The notes under the pieces are model-generated. The model worked only from the letters and a program-made list of their open reading frames with translations, had not been told where the DNA came from and searched no databases. From Mycolicibacter heraklionensis (GTDB lineage Bacteria; Actinomycetota; Actinomycetes; Mycobacteriales; Mycobacteriaceae): a DNA stretch of 64,000 bases. The stretch is from contig NZ_CP080997.1 of assembly GCF_019645815.1 (NCBI RefSeq), positions 1 to 64,000 of the forward strand, read 5' to 3'. Position 1 is the first letter of the stretch. Each line of letters opens with the position of its first letter. Positions 47,535 through 56,790 of the stretch are shown here, one piece after another. The position numbers and the translations under genes are program-made.

Positions 47535-49103
47535 TCATCGCGATGACATCGGGGCCAGCGCCTCCGGGCTGCAGTACCGGTTTTCCGCCCGGAACAACTC
47601 CACCGTAGCCAGCCACGATTTGCCGCCGGCCGCAACCCGTACCGCGGTCCGGTCGATCTGCTCGATACTCACCTCGACGGCGTCCGGGGGCGGGGGCGGT
47701 GTCCCCGGCGGCGCCACCGTGATGACGGTGGCCGGCCGCGGTGACGGCGCGATCGGCCCGTCCACCACGCTCACGGTGGTGCGCGGGGTCGGCCTCGACT
47801 CGCCGACCACGGTCACCTCGGGCATTCGGACGCTGGCCCAGCGGGCCTTGTCGCGGGTGTGCACACAGACCCGTTCCCCGGCGCCGGCCGCCCGGATGAC
47901 GATGCGCTTGGCGATCAGGTCCTCGGCGGCGATGAACACGCGGCTCAACTCGCCCGAGTCGGTCAGCGGCACCATCAGCCGGTCGCCGTTGGTCAGCTTG
48001 CCGATCAGGACGCCCGACGGTCCGATCTCGATGGGCAGGCTGGCCGGCAGCCGGCCCGGCCGCAGACCGCGCAGCTGCGGTCGGGGTGCGCACATATTGG
48101 CCTCGACCGCCGCGGCCTGCTCCCCGTTGAGCCGGCGTAGCACCACCGCCGGGGGAGTGGGGGCGGGCTGCGGTGTCTGCAGCGTGACGGTGGCCGTACA
48201 CGTCCCATCCGGAAACACCGTGACGTTCTGGATCACCTCATCGACCGGCAGAGTCCACGCCTGAGCCAGCAGTTGGGCACTGATCTGGCGGGCCGGATAG
48301 GCGTAGGTCGTCACCCAGCCGCCCTCGGTGCGCAGCGTCTTCCAGCGCTCGGCGCCTGGGAGCAGGGAACCACCGCCGAGGCGCCGGTCCAGTTCCACCA
48401 GGTCGCTGGCGGTGGCCACCCGGGCCCGCAGGCCCTCACAGCGCAGCAGGCCCGCGATCCGTTGCGCGACGCCGACCGCGGTGGCGCCCAGCGTGGTGCG
48501 CCAGCGCAGCGCCGCGGTGTTGTCGATGACCCGCAATCTCAGCAGCAGCCAGGTTTCCCGTTGGCCGGCGTAGGGCGGGGTGCCGATCTCGGTGTCGTAG
48601 ACCCGCGGATAGTCGCCGGTGGTGGCGCGGCGCGCTCCGATGCTGATCACGCTCATCGACTCCAGTACCAGCCCGAGCGCGTGCCGCAGCATCGGCACCA
48701 GGTCGGCGACGTCCACGACGTTGTCGGTCTCCACGTTCACCGACCCGGTGGCCACGGTGGCGGCATGCGCCCGGCCCAACAGGTGGACCGCCACCACCGC
48801 CACACCGTCCTGGATGCGAACACCGCCGCCGGCGCGGTTGTTGGCCACCGTGATCGGCTCGCTCCAGGCGGCTCTCGCCGCCTTCGAGGGGCGCCGCAAC
48901 CACAGCAGTGCCCACGACCAGGCCGGCTGGCCCCACCACGGCACCAGCACCACCAGCACCGCCAGCAGGACGGCCACCGTGACGCCGATCAGCCCGCCCA
49001 GCGCCCATCCCGCCAGACCGGACAGCGCGATCATCGACGCGGAGAGCAACCGCCGGTTGCTCGACGGCGTGAACCCGGTCAGCCGGACCCGGTTCTGGCT
49101 CAC
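47535..49103 (-). CDS. eccE2: ESX-2 membrane component EccE2
   Basis: EccE lines the periphery of the type VII membrane complex. The 522-residue product starts [20 protein letters not shown], has two adjacent N-terminal membrane helices (about 22-58), and a long cytosolic region, ending with a Pro-rich stretch and [20 protein letters not shown]. The GTG start overlaps the mycP2 stop by 4 bp (GTGA), which supports it over upstream in-frame starts lying inside mycP2. Order and size correspond to Rv3885c. Confidence 0.93.
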   Translation of the reverse strand: MSQNRVRLTGFTPSSNRRLLSASMIALSGLAGWALGGLIGVTVAVLLAVLVVLVPWWGQPAWSWALLWLRRPSKAARAAWSEPITVANNRAGGGVRIQDGVAVVAVHLLGRAHAATVATGSVNVETDNVVDVADLVPMLRHALGLVLESMSVISIGARRATTGDYPRVYDTEIGTPPYAGQRETWLLLRLRVIDNTAALRWRTTLGATAVGVAQRIAGLLRCEGLRARVATASDLVELDRRLGGGSLLPGAERWKTLRTEGGWVTTYAYPARQISAQLLAQAWTLPVDEVIQNVTVFPDGTCTATVTLQTPQPAPTPPAVVLRRLNGEQAAAVEANMCAPRPQLRGLRPGRLPASLPIEIGPSGVLIGKLTNGDRLMVPLTDSGELSRVFIAAEDLIAKRIVIRAAGAGERVCVHTRDKARWASVRMPEVTVVGESRPTPRTTVSVVDGPIAPSPRPATVITVAPPGTPPPPPDAVEVSIEQIDRTAVRVAAGGKSWLATVELFRAENRYCSPEALAPMSSR

Positions 49104-50779
49104 TTGGTGGCCCTCCGGATCCGCGCGGTGATCGCGGCGGCCAGGACGGTCGCGGCGATCACGCCGAGGAATCCCAGGGCGACGGTGCGGGCTCGATGGT
49201 CCGGCGGCGGTGGCGGCGGCGGCGGGGTGATCACCCGCTGCTGCGACCCCGGTGCCAGCGGGTCGCCCGCCGGCACGTTGAACGTCAGCGCCGCCACCGG
49301 GTCGACCAATCCGTAGCCCACCCGGTTGTCCACTCCGGCAGGCGGATTGTGTGCGGTCTGCATGATCCGGTTGATGACCTGATGCGCGGTGAGCTGGGGG
49401 TATTTCGCCCGGACCAGGGCAGCTACGCCGCTGACGTAGGCGGCGGAGAAGCTGGTGCCCCAGAACGGCATGTTCTTCTCGCCGACCCGGACCGGCGGGT
49501 AGGCATTGACCGGGACACCGCCCTGGGGAGACAGACCCATCACGTGGGTGGCCGGCGCGGCCACTCCCACCCAGGGTCCGGCCATGCTTTTGTCGATCGG
49601 CGCGCCGGTGGCGTCCACGCCGCCGACGGACAAGACGTAGTCGGAGAACCACGACGGGCTTGAGATCACCTTGACCTGGTGCCAGTCCCGCGGGTCGCTC
49701 GGGTTCAGCGGGTCGAACATCGGGTTGTCGGCGCAGCCCGCCTCGCCGACATTGCCGGCGGCCGCCACGATCACCGCGTCCTTGACCGTTGCCGCGTACC
49801 ACAGGGCCGCTCCCAGCACCTGTTGGTCGAGTCCGGCTGCCACCTGAACACAGGAGGTCACCGAGATGTTGATGACCTTGGCGCCCATGTCGGCCGCGTG
49901 GACGACGGCCTTGGCCAGGGTGGCCAGCGTGCCGGCCTTCACGCGCTCGTCGTCGTAGCCGAACCGTTGCGGGTTGACCGGCTCGAATGCCCGGGATGAT
50001 TGGCGGATCGAGATGACGGTGGCGTGCGGCGCCACTCCGACGACACCGTCGGGCGCGCCGGGCGGGGGCGGAGGAACCGCCGGCTCGTCCTCGGTCTGCG
50101 GATCAGCCGGACCCGAGGCCGGCGCCACGGCACCCTCCTCCGGCGGGGGAGGCGGCGGAGGAGGGGGCGGCGCCACCTGGGTGATGGTCACCGGAGCCGG
50201 GATCGGCGGCGGTGCCGGCGGGCCGGGGATATCAGCCGGCGGCAACGGCGCGCCGATGCTCGGCGGCGGACCGGCCGGCGGCGGGAACGCGGGAACCTCC
50301 GGCATCGGGCGGGGCATCGGCAGTATGCCGAGCGGGGCCGCGGCGATGATCGACGCGGCGATGGTGCCGTGCGCGTCGCAGTCCTGCAGACCGCCCAGAC
50401 CCTCAGCGCCGCCCATGATGTAGTCGCCGCCGGCGATCGCCGGTAGCCGCGGGTTCGGTGTGACGCCGGTGTCAATGACGGCTACCGGGACACCGTTGCC
50501 GGTGGAGTACTGCCATGCCGCGGCGATCCCCAGCATGTCGAATCCGGGTGCCAGCTGGGCCACGTCTGGGTTGCTGACCGTGATCGGCACACTGCAGGAG
50601 TTCGAGCGGCGCATCGGCTGGTCCGGGCCGGGTGCCCCGTCGGCCGGCACCAGGGCCGGATCGACGGACGGCGGCTCGATCGCCTGCGCCGTCGGGGGCC
50701 CGCTCGACAGACTCACCAACAGCATCACCGCGGCGACCGCGGACCCGCGGGCGCGCAGGCGTCTCAGTTGCGGACCCAC
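49100..50779 (-). CDS. mycP2: ESX-2 mycosin MycP2 (subtilisin-like protease)
   Basis: Mycosins are membrane-anchored serine proteases needed for complex stability. The 559-residue product has an N-terminal signal peptide ([20 protein letters not shown]), the catalytic Asp at about 103 (VAVIDTGV), His at about 137 (DCDAHGTI), the oxyanion Asn in AAAGNVGE and Ser at about 443 ([12 protein letters not shown]), then a C-terminal membrane helix and basic tail. Between His and Asn lies a long Pro-rich insertion (about 150-260) with a run of ten prolines. The GTG at 50779 has GGGAGGA upstream and overlaps the eccD2 end by 16 bp. Confidence 0.95.
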   Translation of the reverse strand: MGPQLRRLRARGSAVAAVMLLVSLSSGPPTAQAIEPPSVDPALVPADGAPGPDQPMRRSNSCSVPITVSNPDVAQLAPGFDMLGIAAAWQYSTGNGVPVAVIDTGVTPNPRLPAIAGGDYIMGGAEGLGGLQDCDAHGTIAASIIAAAPLGILPMPRPMPEVPAFPPPAGPPPSIGAPLPPADIPGPPAPPPIPAPVTITQVAPPPPPPPPPPEEGAVAPASGPADPQTEDEPAVPPPPPGAPDGVVGVAPHATVISIRQSSRAFEPVNPQRFGYDDERVKAGTLATLAKAVVHAADMGAKVINISVTSCVQVAAGLDQQVLGAALWYAATVKDAVIVAAAGNVGEAGCADNPMFDPLNPSDPRDWHQVKVISSPSWFSDYVLSVGGVDATGAPIDKSMAGPWVGVAAPATHVMGLSPQGGVPVNAYPPVRVGEKNMPFWGTSFSAAYVSGVAALVRAKYPQLTAHQVINRIMQTAHNPPAGVDNRVGYGLVDPVAALTFNVPAGDPLAPGSQQRVITPPPPPPPPDHRARTVALGFLGVIAATVLAAAITARIRRATK

Positions 50780-52362
50780 ACGAACAGTCCTCCCAGCCAA
50801 GCGCCAAGCACCCCCACCACAATGAACGCCAGAACTTCGAGCCATTCGACGGCCAGCCGGATCCAGGGCACGAACTTGGTTTCGGGGACCAGCAGACCGG
50901 CGGCCACCCCGAGTCCGGCGAACACCGCAATGGCGGCGGCCGGCCACAAGAACCCGCCGGCGGTGTCACCCGGGTTCGCCAGCGCATACTTGACGATCCC
51001 GGTGAGCACGGCCGCGCACGCCCCGCCCACCAGCGCGATCGCTTGGACACGGCCGGCGAAACCGCGGCCCTGGGTGATGAACAGGCCCGCCACCAGACCG
51101 CACAGCACCACCGCGCCCCGTGGCCGGGCCCCGCCCGGCTCCAACACCATCCAGACCGCGATCGGCAGCGCCGTCGCGATCGCGACGCACATCCCGACCT
51201 GCACCGCGTTGATCAACCGGGCGGAGGCCGCGATCGCGGCACCGCGTGCGGAGATGTCGACCAGGTCGTCCTCGTCGTCCTCGCCGTCTTCCGGACTGAC
51301 TGGAGAGACCGTGTCGATCGGCATATTGGCGCGGCGGGCGAACAGGTCCCGCCCGGTGATCGAACCGAAGTACGGCGGCCGCACCCGCGCTACCCACAGT
51401 GCGATCGTCGGCGACATACGCAACAGAATCAGCAGGCCCAACAGCATGCAGATACCGATGACCTGCGGCGATACCGGATGCCACATCCGCGCTGCGGCCA
51501 CCACCCCGCCGATTCCGGCGGCGGTGACGATCGCGGTGGTAACCGCGGTCTGCGACCGCAGCAGCACGCTCAGACCGATCGCGCCCAACGCCAGGACCGT
51601 CACCCCGATCAGCAGGTGGGGTGCGCCCAGGGCCCCGGGTGCCGCGCACAACGCGGCGCAGGACAGTGCGAGGACCGCCAGCCAACCGAATCCGCTGAAC
51701 AAGTCGTCGCGTGCGGGCCAGTTCCGCCGGATCACCATGGCGCCGAGCGCCAGCAGTCCGCCGAGGCCGGCCAGGACGGCCGCGGGCGGCCAACTGTCGC
51801 TGAACATCCGGGCGCGAACCGCCAGCGCCGACATCACGACCACGGCCATGGCCATCAGACCGATCGCGGTGTGCGCGGCGGTCAACGCGGTGACCGGGGC
51901 GAACATCCGATCGACTTGGGAATTGAGCAGGCGGGTCACGGTCTGCTCGTCGGCTTTGTGCCCACACTCCTGGCACTTGATCTCGGGCTGGGTGCCGAGT
52001 CGGCGGGCCGTTGCGGCCAGAGCGCTGGACAGCGATTCGTACTGCGGTTCGAATGAGTCGCCGCCCACCGCCGGGACCAGAACCAGGGTGTCGCCGTCCT
52101 GGACGCCCAGGTCGTCGAGGCTGCGAGTGATGTCCAGCCGTACCCCATTGACTTTATGCAGTTCGTAACTGCCCGCCGGCAGCGCTACCCCGTCGAAACC
52201 GTGGTGCCGCAGATCCTCGTCGAGCAGCTCGACCATTCCCTCGAAGAATTCTTCCACCGGAATTCCGGCCGGGAAGACCTGGGACACGAGGTGTTTGTCG
52301 TACGCGAGACTCACCGCACAGCGTGCCGGAAACGCGACTTTGGCTGGTGTCGGGGAAGTCAC
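50764..52362 (-). CDS. eccD2: ESX-2 membrane channel component EccD2
   Basis: EccD forms the dimeric membrane barrel at the core of type VII systems. The 532-residue product has an N-terminal ubiquitin-like YukD domain (about 12-100, with [20 protein letters not shown]), a linker with an [12 protein letters not shown]ys motif, and about eleven membrane helices (about 140-530), as expected. The start is GTG. It is 6 bp after the ParA-like gene and overlaps mycP2. It corresponds to Rv3887c. Confidence 0.95.
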   Translation of the reverse strand: MTSPTPAKVAFPARCAVSLAYDKHLVSQVFPAGIPVEEFFEGMVELLDEDLRHHGFDGVALPAGSYELHKVNGVRLDITRSLDDLGVQDGDTLVLVPAVGGDSFEPQYESLSSALAATARRLGTQPEIKCQECGHKADEQTVTRLLNSQVDRMFAPVTALTAAHTAIGLMAMAVVVMSALAVRARMFSDSWPPAAVLAGLGGLLALGAMVIRRNWPARDDLFSGFGWLAVLALSCAALCAAPGALGAPHLLIGVTVLALGAIGLSVLLRSQTAVTTAIVTAAGIGGVVAAARMWHPVSPQVIGICMLLGLLILLRMSPTIALWVARVRPPYFGSITGRDLFARRANMPIDTVSPVSPEDGEDDEDDLVDISARGAAIAASARLINAVQVGMCVAIATALPIAVWMVLEPGGARPRGAVVLCGLVAGLFITQGRGFAGRVQAIALVGGACAAVLTGIVKYALANPGDTAGGFLWPAAAIAVFAGLGVAAGLLVPETKFVPWIRLAVEWLEVLAFIVVGVLGAWLGGLFVWVRN

Positions 52363-52368
52363 CGCGCT

Positions 52369-53385
52369 TTACCTTTCGGTGTCGGGCACGAACTTGTCGG
52401 CCAGACCGGCGGTTATTTCAAATAGCCGCAGCCGGGTCTTCTTCTTCACCTCGTTGTGGACGTCGATGATTCCGCCCTTTGCCAGGTGGGCGTCATAGGG
52501 CATGACTTCCACCGTGGCGCCGGTTTTGCTGAACCGTTCGGTCAGATAGGCCACCGCGGCGCTGTCCTCGCCCGGCGCGGAGTGGTTGAGGATCACCGTG
52601 GACCGCGACACCAGCTCGTGGTAGCCCTGCGAGGCGAGGTAGTCCACCGCGCGCAACACCGGCCGGGACTGGTCCGCGGTGATCCCGGAGACGAAGACCA
52701 GCGTGTCGGTGTTCTCCAAGACCGGTTTCATCACGGGGTGCTCCAGGTCTGCCGCGGTGTCGACCAGGATCACGTTGTGGGTTCGCCGCAGCCGCGACAA
52801 CACCCCGCTGAACATTGCCGGGACGAGCGGCCGGAGCTGATCCGATGTGCGGTTGCCGGCCAGGACATCCAGGCCGACGGCATTTTGCCCGAGGTGTTCG
52901 CGGATATCGGAATATCCCTGCACGTCGGTGTCGCTCAGAACGGCCGAGTAGTCACCGGGCGGGTGCTCGTCGATGCGATCGGACAGCGTCCCGAAGCCCG
53001 GAACAGCGTCAATCGCGATCACATTTTCCGGCCGGCATTCCCGGAACACGCTGCCGATAGCGGCGGTCAGGGTCGTCACACCGGTGCCGCCTTTTCCGGA
53101 CACCAACGTGATCACGTACTGCCGCCGGATGTGCCGACGAATTCTATTACGCAAATCACGGTAATGGCGTTCACGCGGAGATTCGCCGGGATTAATAACT
53201 TTCGCCGACAAGACATAGACCAGTTTGCGCCAGCCCGAGCCGGGCGGAATCTTGCGTGGTGTCGCCAGGTCGGAAATGCGCATCGAGTCCGATACGGAAT
53301 CCCGGTAGCGGTGACCGGATGCCGGATCCCACCGCCCGGATGAGCCTTCGTCAGGCATATTCTGGCTATTCCATGGGCTCGTCAC
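52369..53385 (-). CDS. ParA/MinD-like ATPase of ESX-2 (Rv3888c-like)
   Basis: A deviant Walker-type ATPase: VITLVSGKGGTGVTTLTAAI carries the P-loop (Gly-Val replacing the second Lys seen in KGGTGKT), followed by IAIDAVPGFG and ILVDTAAD. It resembles Rv3888c and the EspI-type ATPases of ESX-1. The N-terminal approximately 75 residues are polar and probably disordered. The GTG at 53385 (338 aa) gives the same size as Rv3888c; an ATG 27 bp further in is also possible. The missing Lys may affect hydrolysis. The spacer toward espG2 is only 94 bp. Confidence 0.88.
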   Translation of the reverse strand: MTSPWNSQNMPDEGSSGRWDPASGHRYRDSVSDSMRISDLATPRKIPPGSGWRKLVYVLSAKVINPGESPRERHYRDLRNRIRRHIRRQYVITLVSGKGGTGVTTLTAAIGSVFRECRPENVIAIDAVPGFGTLSDRIDEHPPGDYSAVLSDTDVQGYSDIREHLGQNAVGLDVLAGNRTSDQLRPLVPAMFSGVLSRLRRTHNVILVDTAADLEHPVMKPVLENTDTLVFVSGITADQSRPVLRAVDYLASQGYHELVSRSTVILNHSAPGEDSAAVAYLTERFSKTGATVEVMPYDAHLAKGGIIDVHNEVKKKTRLRLFEITAGLADKFVPDTER

Positions 53386-53479
53386 GTGCGTGATGTTAAC
53401 ACGGCTGCTGATTCCACGTTTGCAACGTTTCTGACGGTGGACGGTAATGCACGGTAATGGTGAAGATGTGAATTCACTG

Positions 53480-54328
53480 TCATACAACCCGTCGGTGTGA
53501 ATGCCAGTCCGCGCCGGCCGGGAGACGAGCGATGAGCCGCAGGATCGCGTTGGCGACATCGGCACGGCTCCCGGGCGAGACGATCTGGTAGCGACGGCCA
53601 CCGTTGTCGACGTTCTCCACGCAGACGCGGCCCGCCGGGGTGTCGGAGATCAGCACCGCGGTATCCCCGATCGCCATCCGAGCCAATTCCTCGGGACCCG
53701 CACCCGGCTGGATCGCGACGATGTTGGCCTGCCCGGACACCTCCGGGTCGGCGGCCATCGCCACGATCTGCTGCTGGTCGATGTCGAGGCGCTGCGCGGC
53801 CAGGTACCGGCGCAGGCTGTCTTGGTCACGGACCCGTTCGAGCAGCTCCTTGGTGTCCAGGGTGACCGGACGCAGCTGGGCCGCCTCGGTGACACCGCAC
53901 AACCGCTCGATCTGGCCGACGAGCAGATCGCCCGCCGCCGCCTGATCGGTGGCGCGTCCGGCCGGATACAGGCGCACCTCCTGGTCATAGCGTTCGAGCA
54001 CCACCCACCAGGAGGCGAACCGGCTGATCGAGACCCGGGTCATGTGCTGGGGGTCGCCGTACGGCCGGCCGGGGAAGTTCAGGTTCAGCATCAGCGCGAT
54101 GTCGCGCCGCATGATCACCGTCAGCCATTCCCGGACCATCGGATCCGCTTCGCCCTGGTCGTCGAGCACGCCGATCTCGGTCAGCTCCTCGGCGATCGGA
54201 TGGCGCAGCGCCCGCTCGGCGGTGTCCAGACGGGGCAGCAGCGGGCGAAGCCCAAGTTCCGGGCAGAGCGTTTCGATCCCGGTGACGGCCTGCAGCACCC
54301 ACAGTCCGTCGAGCGTCGTCGTCAGCAC
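53480..54328 (-). CDS. espG2: ESX-2 PE/PPE chaperone EspG2
   Basis: EspG proteins bind the tip of PE-PPE dimers of their own ESX system in the cytosol. The 282-residue product starts LTTTLDGLWVLQAVTGIETL and contains VREWLTVIMRRDIALMLNLN and SRFASWWVVLERYDQEVRLY, which fit the EspG fold. Its place between the esx pair and the ParA-like gene is that of Rv3889c. The start codon is GTG. A strong hairpin lies just upstream, between it and esxC. Confidence 0.93.
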   Translation of the reverse strand: MLTTTLDGLWVLQAVTGIETLCPELGLRPLLPRLDTAERALRHPIAEELTEIGVLDDQGEADPMVREWLTVIMRRDIALMLNLNFPGRPYGDPQHMTRVSISRFASWWVVLERYDQEVRLYPAGRATDQAAAGDLLVGQIERLCGVTEAAQLRPVTLDTKELLERVRDQDSLRRYLAAQRLDIDQQQIVAMAADPEVSGQANIVAIQPGAGPEELARMAIGDTAVLISDTPAGRVCVENVDNGGRRYQIVSPGSRADVANAILRLIARLPAGADWHSHRRVV

Positions 54329-54379
54329 GTCATCTTCGCCTCAGGTGTGATGTGTCGTAGCCGGTCTGACACGCGAAAT

Positions 54380-54410
54380 GGGGCATCTGCGCCGGTCGCG
54401 CAGACACCCC
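54380..54410 (-). terminator. Strong hairpin between esxC and espG2
   Basis: On either strand the sequence folds as GGGG-2-TCTGCGC / loop of 5 / GCGCAGA-2-CCCC: two perfect stems separated by a 2x2 internal loop. It lacks a T-run, so it may be an attenuator or an mRNA-stabilising 3' structure for the esxDC message. Confidence 0.65.
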
Positions 54411-54434
54411 ACCTCGGGCGACGATCGGGATCGA

Positions 54435-54728
54435 TCAGAAAAGCGATTGGATCGTCTGGTCGGTCGAGATGGCCCCTTCCAGCACGGAGCCGATGGTGGA
54501 ACCGTGCTGACCGATGGTCTCGATCAGGCCCTGCAGGCCGGAGAGCATCTGGGCCTGGGCTTCGAAGAAACCGGTGGCACCGTGGCCGGCGAAGTACTCG
54601 GTCAGCATCTGGGTGAGCTGGTGAGCGTCCGCGTGGATCTGGTCCAGGGTGCCGGCGCTGCTGATCACACCGTGAGCGTGATCGCTGACGGCGCCGGGGT
54701 GGTAAGTAATGCCGTCGCTTGCGGCCAT
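54435..54728 (-). CDS. esxC: ESX-2 substrate EsxC (WXG100 family)
   Basis: A 97-residue Esx protein closely matching Rv3890c: GITYHPGAVSDHAHGVISSA at the start, and GFFEAQAQMLSGLQGLIETI plus DQTIQSLF in the C-terminal half. The canonical WXG is replaced by a FAGHGATGFF turn, as in M. tuberculosis EsxC. It is expected to form a helical-hairpin heterodimer with EsxD and be secreted by ESX-2. It is 36 bp downstream of esxD. Confidence 0.95.
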   Translation of the reverse strand: MAASDGITYHPGAVSDHAHGVISSAGTLDQIHADAHQLTQMLTEYFAGHGATGFFEAQAQMLSGLQGLIETIGQHGSTIGSVLEGAISTDQTIQSLF

Positions 54729-54764
54729 GGGAATCGGTGTCCTTTCGAGTACGGAGATCGAGGG

Positions 54765-55082
54765 TTAGGCGGACTGTCCGCCGAACAGCGAGTGGAAGGC
54801 GTGCTCGGAGTGGGATTCGTGCGATTCCATCAGGGCAGCGGCCTGGTTCAGGCCCTCAGTCAGGCGGGTGCCGCCGATGAGGACTTTCTGCATGTCTTCG
54901 TGGATCTGCGCGGCGGTGGCGTAGGAGGCCTTCGACCCCGCGCCGTCCCAGGTCGCTGCGCTCAAGATGTTTTCGTGGTCGTGCAGGTACTGATTGGCGA
55001 TCGCCTGGGCGTGTTCGATGTGCTGCGACAACTTCGATGCGGTGTTCCGCATCAGTTCGGGCGTGACGACAATGGCTGCCAT
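54765..55082 (-). CDS. esxD: ESX-2 substrate EsxD (WXG100 family)
   Basis: A 105-residue Esx protein with the WXG-type turn ATWDGAG between two helices and the C-terminal stretch GGTRLTEGLNQAAALMESHE seen in Rv3891c. It is the first of the esx pair and the presumed partner of EsxC. A YxxxD/E signal is not obvious at its end, so the PE protein or partner may provide it. The AGGAGG ahead of the ATG is strong, in keeping with high expression of esx genes. Confidence 0.94.
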   Translation of the reverse strand: MAAIVVTPELMRNTASKLSQHIEHAQAIANQYLHDHENILSAATWDGAGSKASYATAAQIHEDMQKVLIGGTRLTEGLNQAAALMESHESHSEHAFHSLFGGQSA

Positions 55083-55197
55083 CGTTTCCTCCTCGGTTGT
55101 AGAACAACCCCCCCGGGTTCGGCGGGATGTAGCTGGCGGTAGTGTATTGGCTCCTCTCGGATGTGTCGATTCACCCTGTCTTCAGCAAACGCCCAGG

Positions 55198-56382
55198 TCA
55201 CACCCGGTCGTCGACAACTCGCACGGTGTTGGTCCGGTCGGAGGACCGGTCGCCTTGACCTTTTCCGCCCGCCCCGGCGCCGTGGGCGATCGGCATGCCG
55301 CCCATGCCGCCGGCGCTGGTCGTCGTCACCCGCTGAGACTCGACGGAGCCCAGCGCGCCACTGGGCCGCAACCCCACCGGACGGCCGCCGCCGGACTCGA
55401 ATGCGCTCACCGGGCGGGTGAACGCCGACACCGGCGCGCCCGCTCCGCCGCCCCCGAAGCCGCCCGCGCCGGGTGCGGACGTCGCATTGGCCAGCATCGC
55501 CGTGGCCGGCACCCCGCCGGCTCCCGCCGGGTTGAGCGCGCCGCCCAGCATGCTCGGGTTCATGAACATGCCCATCAGCGACTGCATCGGGCTCATCATC
55601 GACTGCGGCATCTGCATCAGCGACTGCGGCGCCTGCATCAGCGTCGAGCCGATCTGCTGGACCGGGCCCAGCATCGAACTCATCTGCCCGCTCATGCCCT
55701 GGGCGGCGTTGGCGCCCTGCCCGGCGGCATTCGTCGCCGACGACGTCCCGGTGTAGGCGGCGCGCATGGCACCACCGGCGGCGGCCTGGGACGCCGCTTC
55801 GCCGACGGCACTGGCCGCAGCCGCCGGGGCCGCGGGCGAGGCACCCATCCCGGCCACCGGGGCGGGCACCGTCAGGCTGGAGGTGAGCGCGGTCAGCGTC
55901 GCCCCGTAGGACGCGCCCACCGCGGCGTTGTTGGGCCAGAACAGGCCGTAGTACTCGTATTCGAGCGACGTGATGCGTGGCGTCAACGCCCCCAGCACCG
56001 ACGGGTTGATCCCATAGTCGGTGGCGGTCTCGATCCGGTTCTCCTCGCACTCCTGGGTGGTGCGCATGCTGCCGTAGGCCAGCTGGTAGGCCTCGACCGC
56101 TGCCGCGACGATGGGCGCCTTCACATCGACCCAGCCCGCCAGCCCATGCAGGGCCACGTTCAGCAGCGTTGCGTTGAGAACCGACCCCTCCGAACCGGCG
56201 CCGACCCATCCGATCGACGTCAAAGCGGTGTTGATCGCCGAGGCGATTCCCGACGCGTGGTGGGCCACACCCAATGCCGTCCACGCCGCCCCGTTGGTCA
56301 GCATGGTCGTAACACCCGCACCGGATTTGATCAACATGTCGTTGGTCTCCGGTGTGCGGGCGGCCCACCCCGGGTCGGCCAC
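55198..56382 (-). CDS. PPE69: ESX-2 PPE protein (PPE69-like)
   Basis: The 394-residue protein corresponds to Rv3892c: ADPGWAARTPETNDMLIKSG at the start, SIGWVGAGSEGSVLNATLLN, GLAGWVDVK, and the C-terminal SAFESGGGRPVGLRPSGALG. The literal Pro-Pro-Glu motif is missing at the N-terminus (PGWAARTPE instead), as in PPE69. The C-terminal half is Gly/Ala/Met/Gln-rich with MQSLMGMFMNPSMLGG-type repeats. It is 3 bp downstream of the PE gene and would form its heterodimer. Confidence 0.92.
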   Translation of the reverse strand: MADPGWAARTPETNDMLIKSGAGVTTMLTNGAAWTALGVAHHASGIASAINTALTSIGWVGAGSEGSVLNATLLNVALHGLAGWVDVKAPIVAAAVEAYQLAYGSMRTTQECEENRIETATDYGINPSVLGALTPRITSLEYEYYGLFWPNNAAVGASYGATLTALTSSLTVPAPVAGMGASPAAPAAAASAVGEAASQAAAGGAMRAAYTGTSSATNAAGQGANAAQGMSGQMSSMLGPVQQIGSTLMQAPQSLMQMPQSMMSPMQSLMGMFMNPSMLGGALNPAGAGGVPATAMLANATSAPGAGGFGGGGAGAPVSAFTRPVSAFESGGGRPVGLRPSGALGSVESQRVTTTSAGGMGGMPIAHGAGAGGKGQGDRSSDRTNTVRVVDDRV

Positions 56383-56385
56383 CGA

Positions 56386-56688
56386 CTAGCCGCCGAGTGC
56401 GACGGTGGCGGCTCGCAGTGCCTCGGTGGCGCCGTACACACCCGAGGCGGTGGCCTGCGCGCCGGAGAACAGGCCGCGCTGCGCCGAATGCTCCGCGACG
56501 ATGCCCAGGTATTCGCTGCCGGAGGCCAGCAGGGCGGCCTGGAACGCGATGGAGTCGGGGTCATTACCCATCGGCAGAACGCCTAGCAGTGCCGGGCTGG
56601 CCGAGGCGGCGGCCGCCTCCGTTTCGGCGGTGATCCCCGCTTCGACGCCCGAGGACGCCAGGACTGCTTCCGGTTCGACAGAGAACAT
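56386..56688 (-). CDS. PE36: ESX-2 PE protein (PE36-like)
   Basis: A 100-residue PE-family protein: FSVEPEAVLASSGVEAGITA at the start (Pro-Glu in VEPEAV), two helices, and the type VII secretion signal YGATE (YxxxE) near the end. It occupies the position of Rv3893c between eccC2 and the PPE gene. It is about 23 residues longer than M. tuberculosis PE36. It should pair with the PPE protein downstream and be recognised by EspG2 and EccC2. Confidence 0.92.
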   Translation of the reverse strand: MFSVEPEAVLASSGVEAGITAETEAAAASASPALLGVLPMGNDPDSIAFQAALLASGSEYLGIVAEHSAQRGLFSGAQATASGVYGATEALRAATVALGG

Positions 56689-56790
56689 ATTTCCTCCCGA
56701 TGCCTCATCGCTGATATGCCGACGTTGGCAGGTCGGAGTCGATCGTAAACCGATTTCGGGTCCGCCGTCACTTCACGATGTAAATACCGG

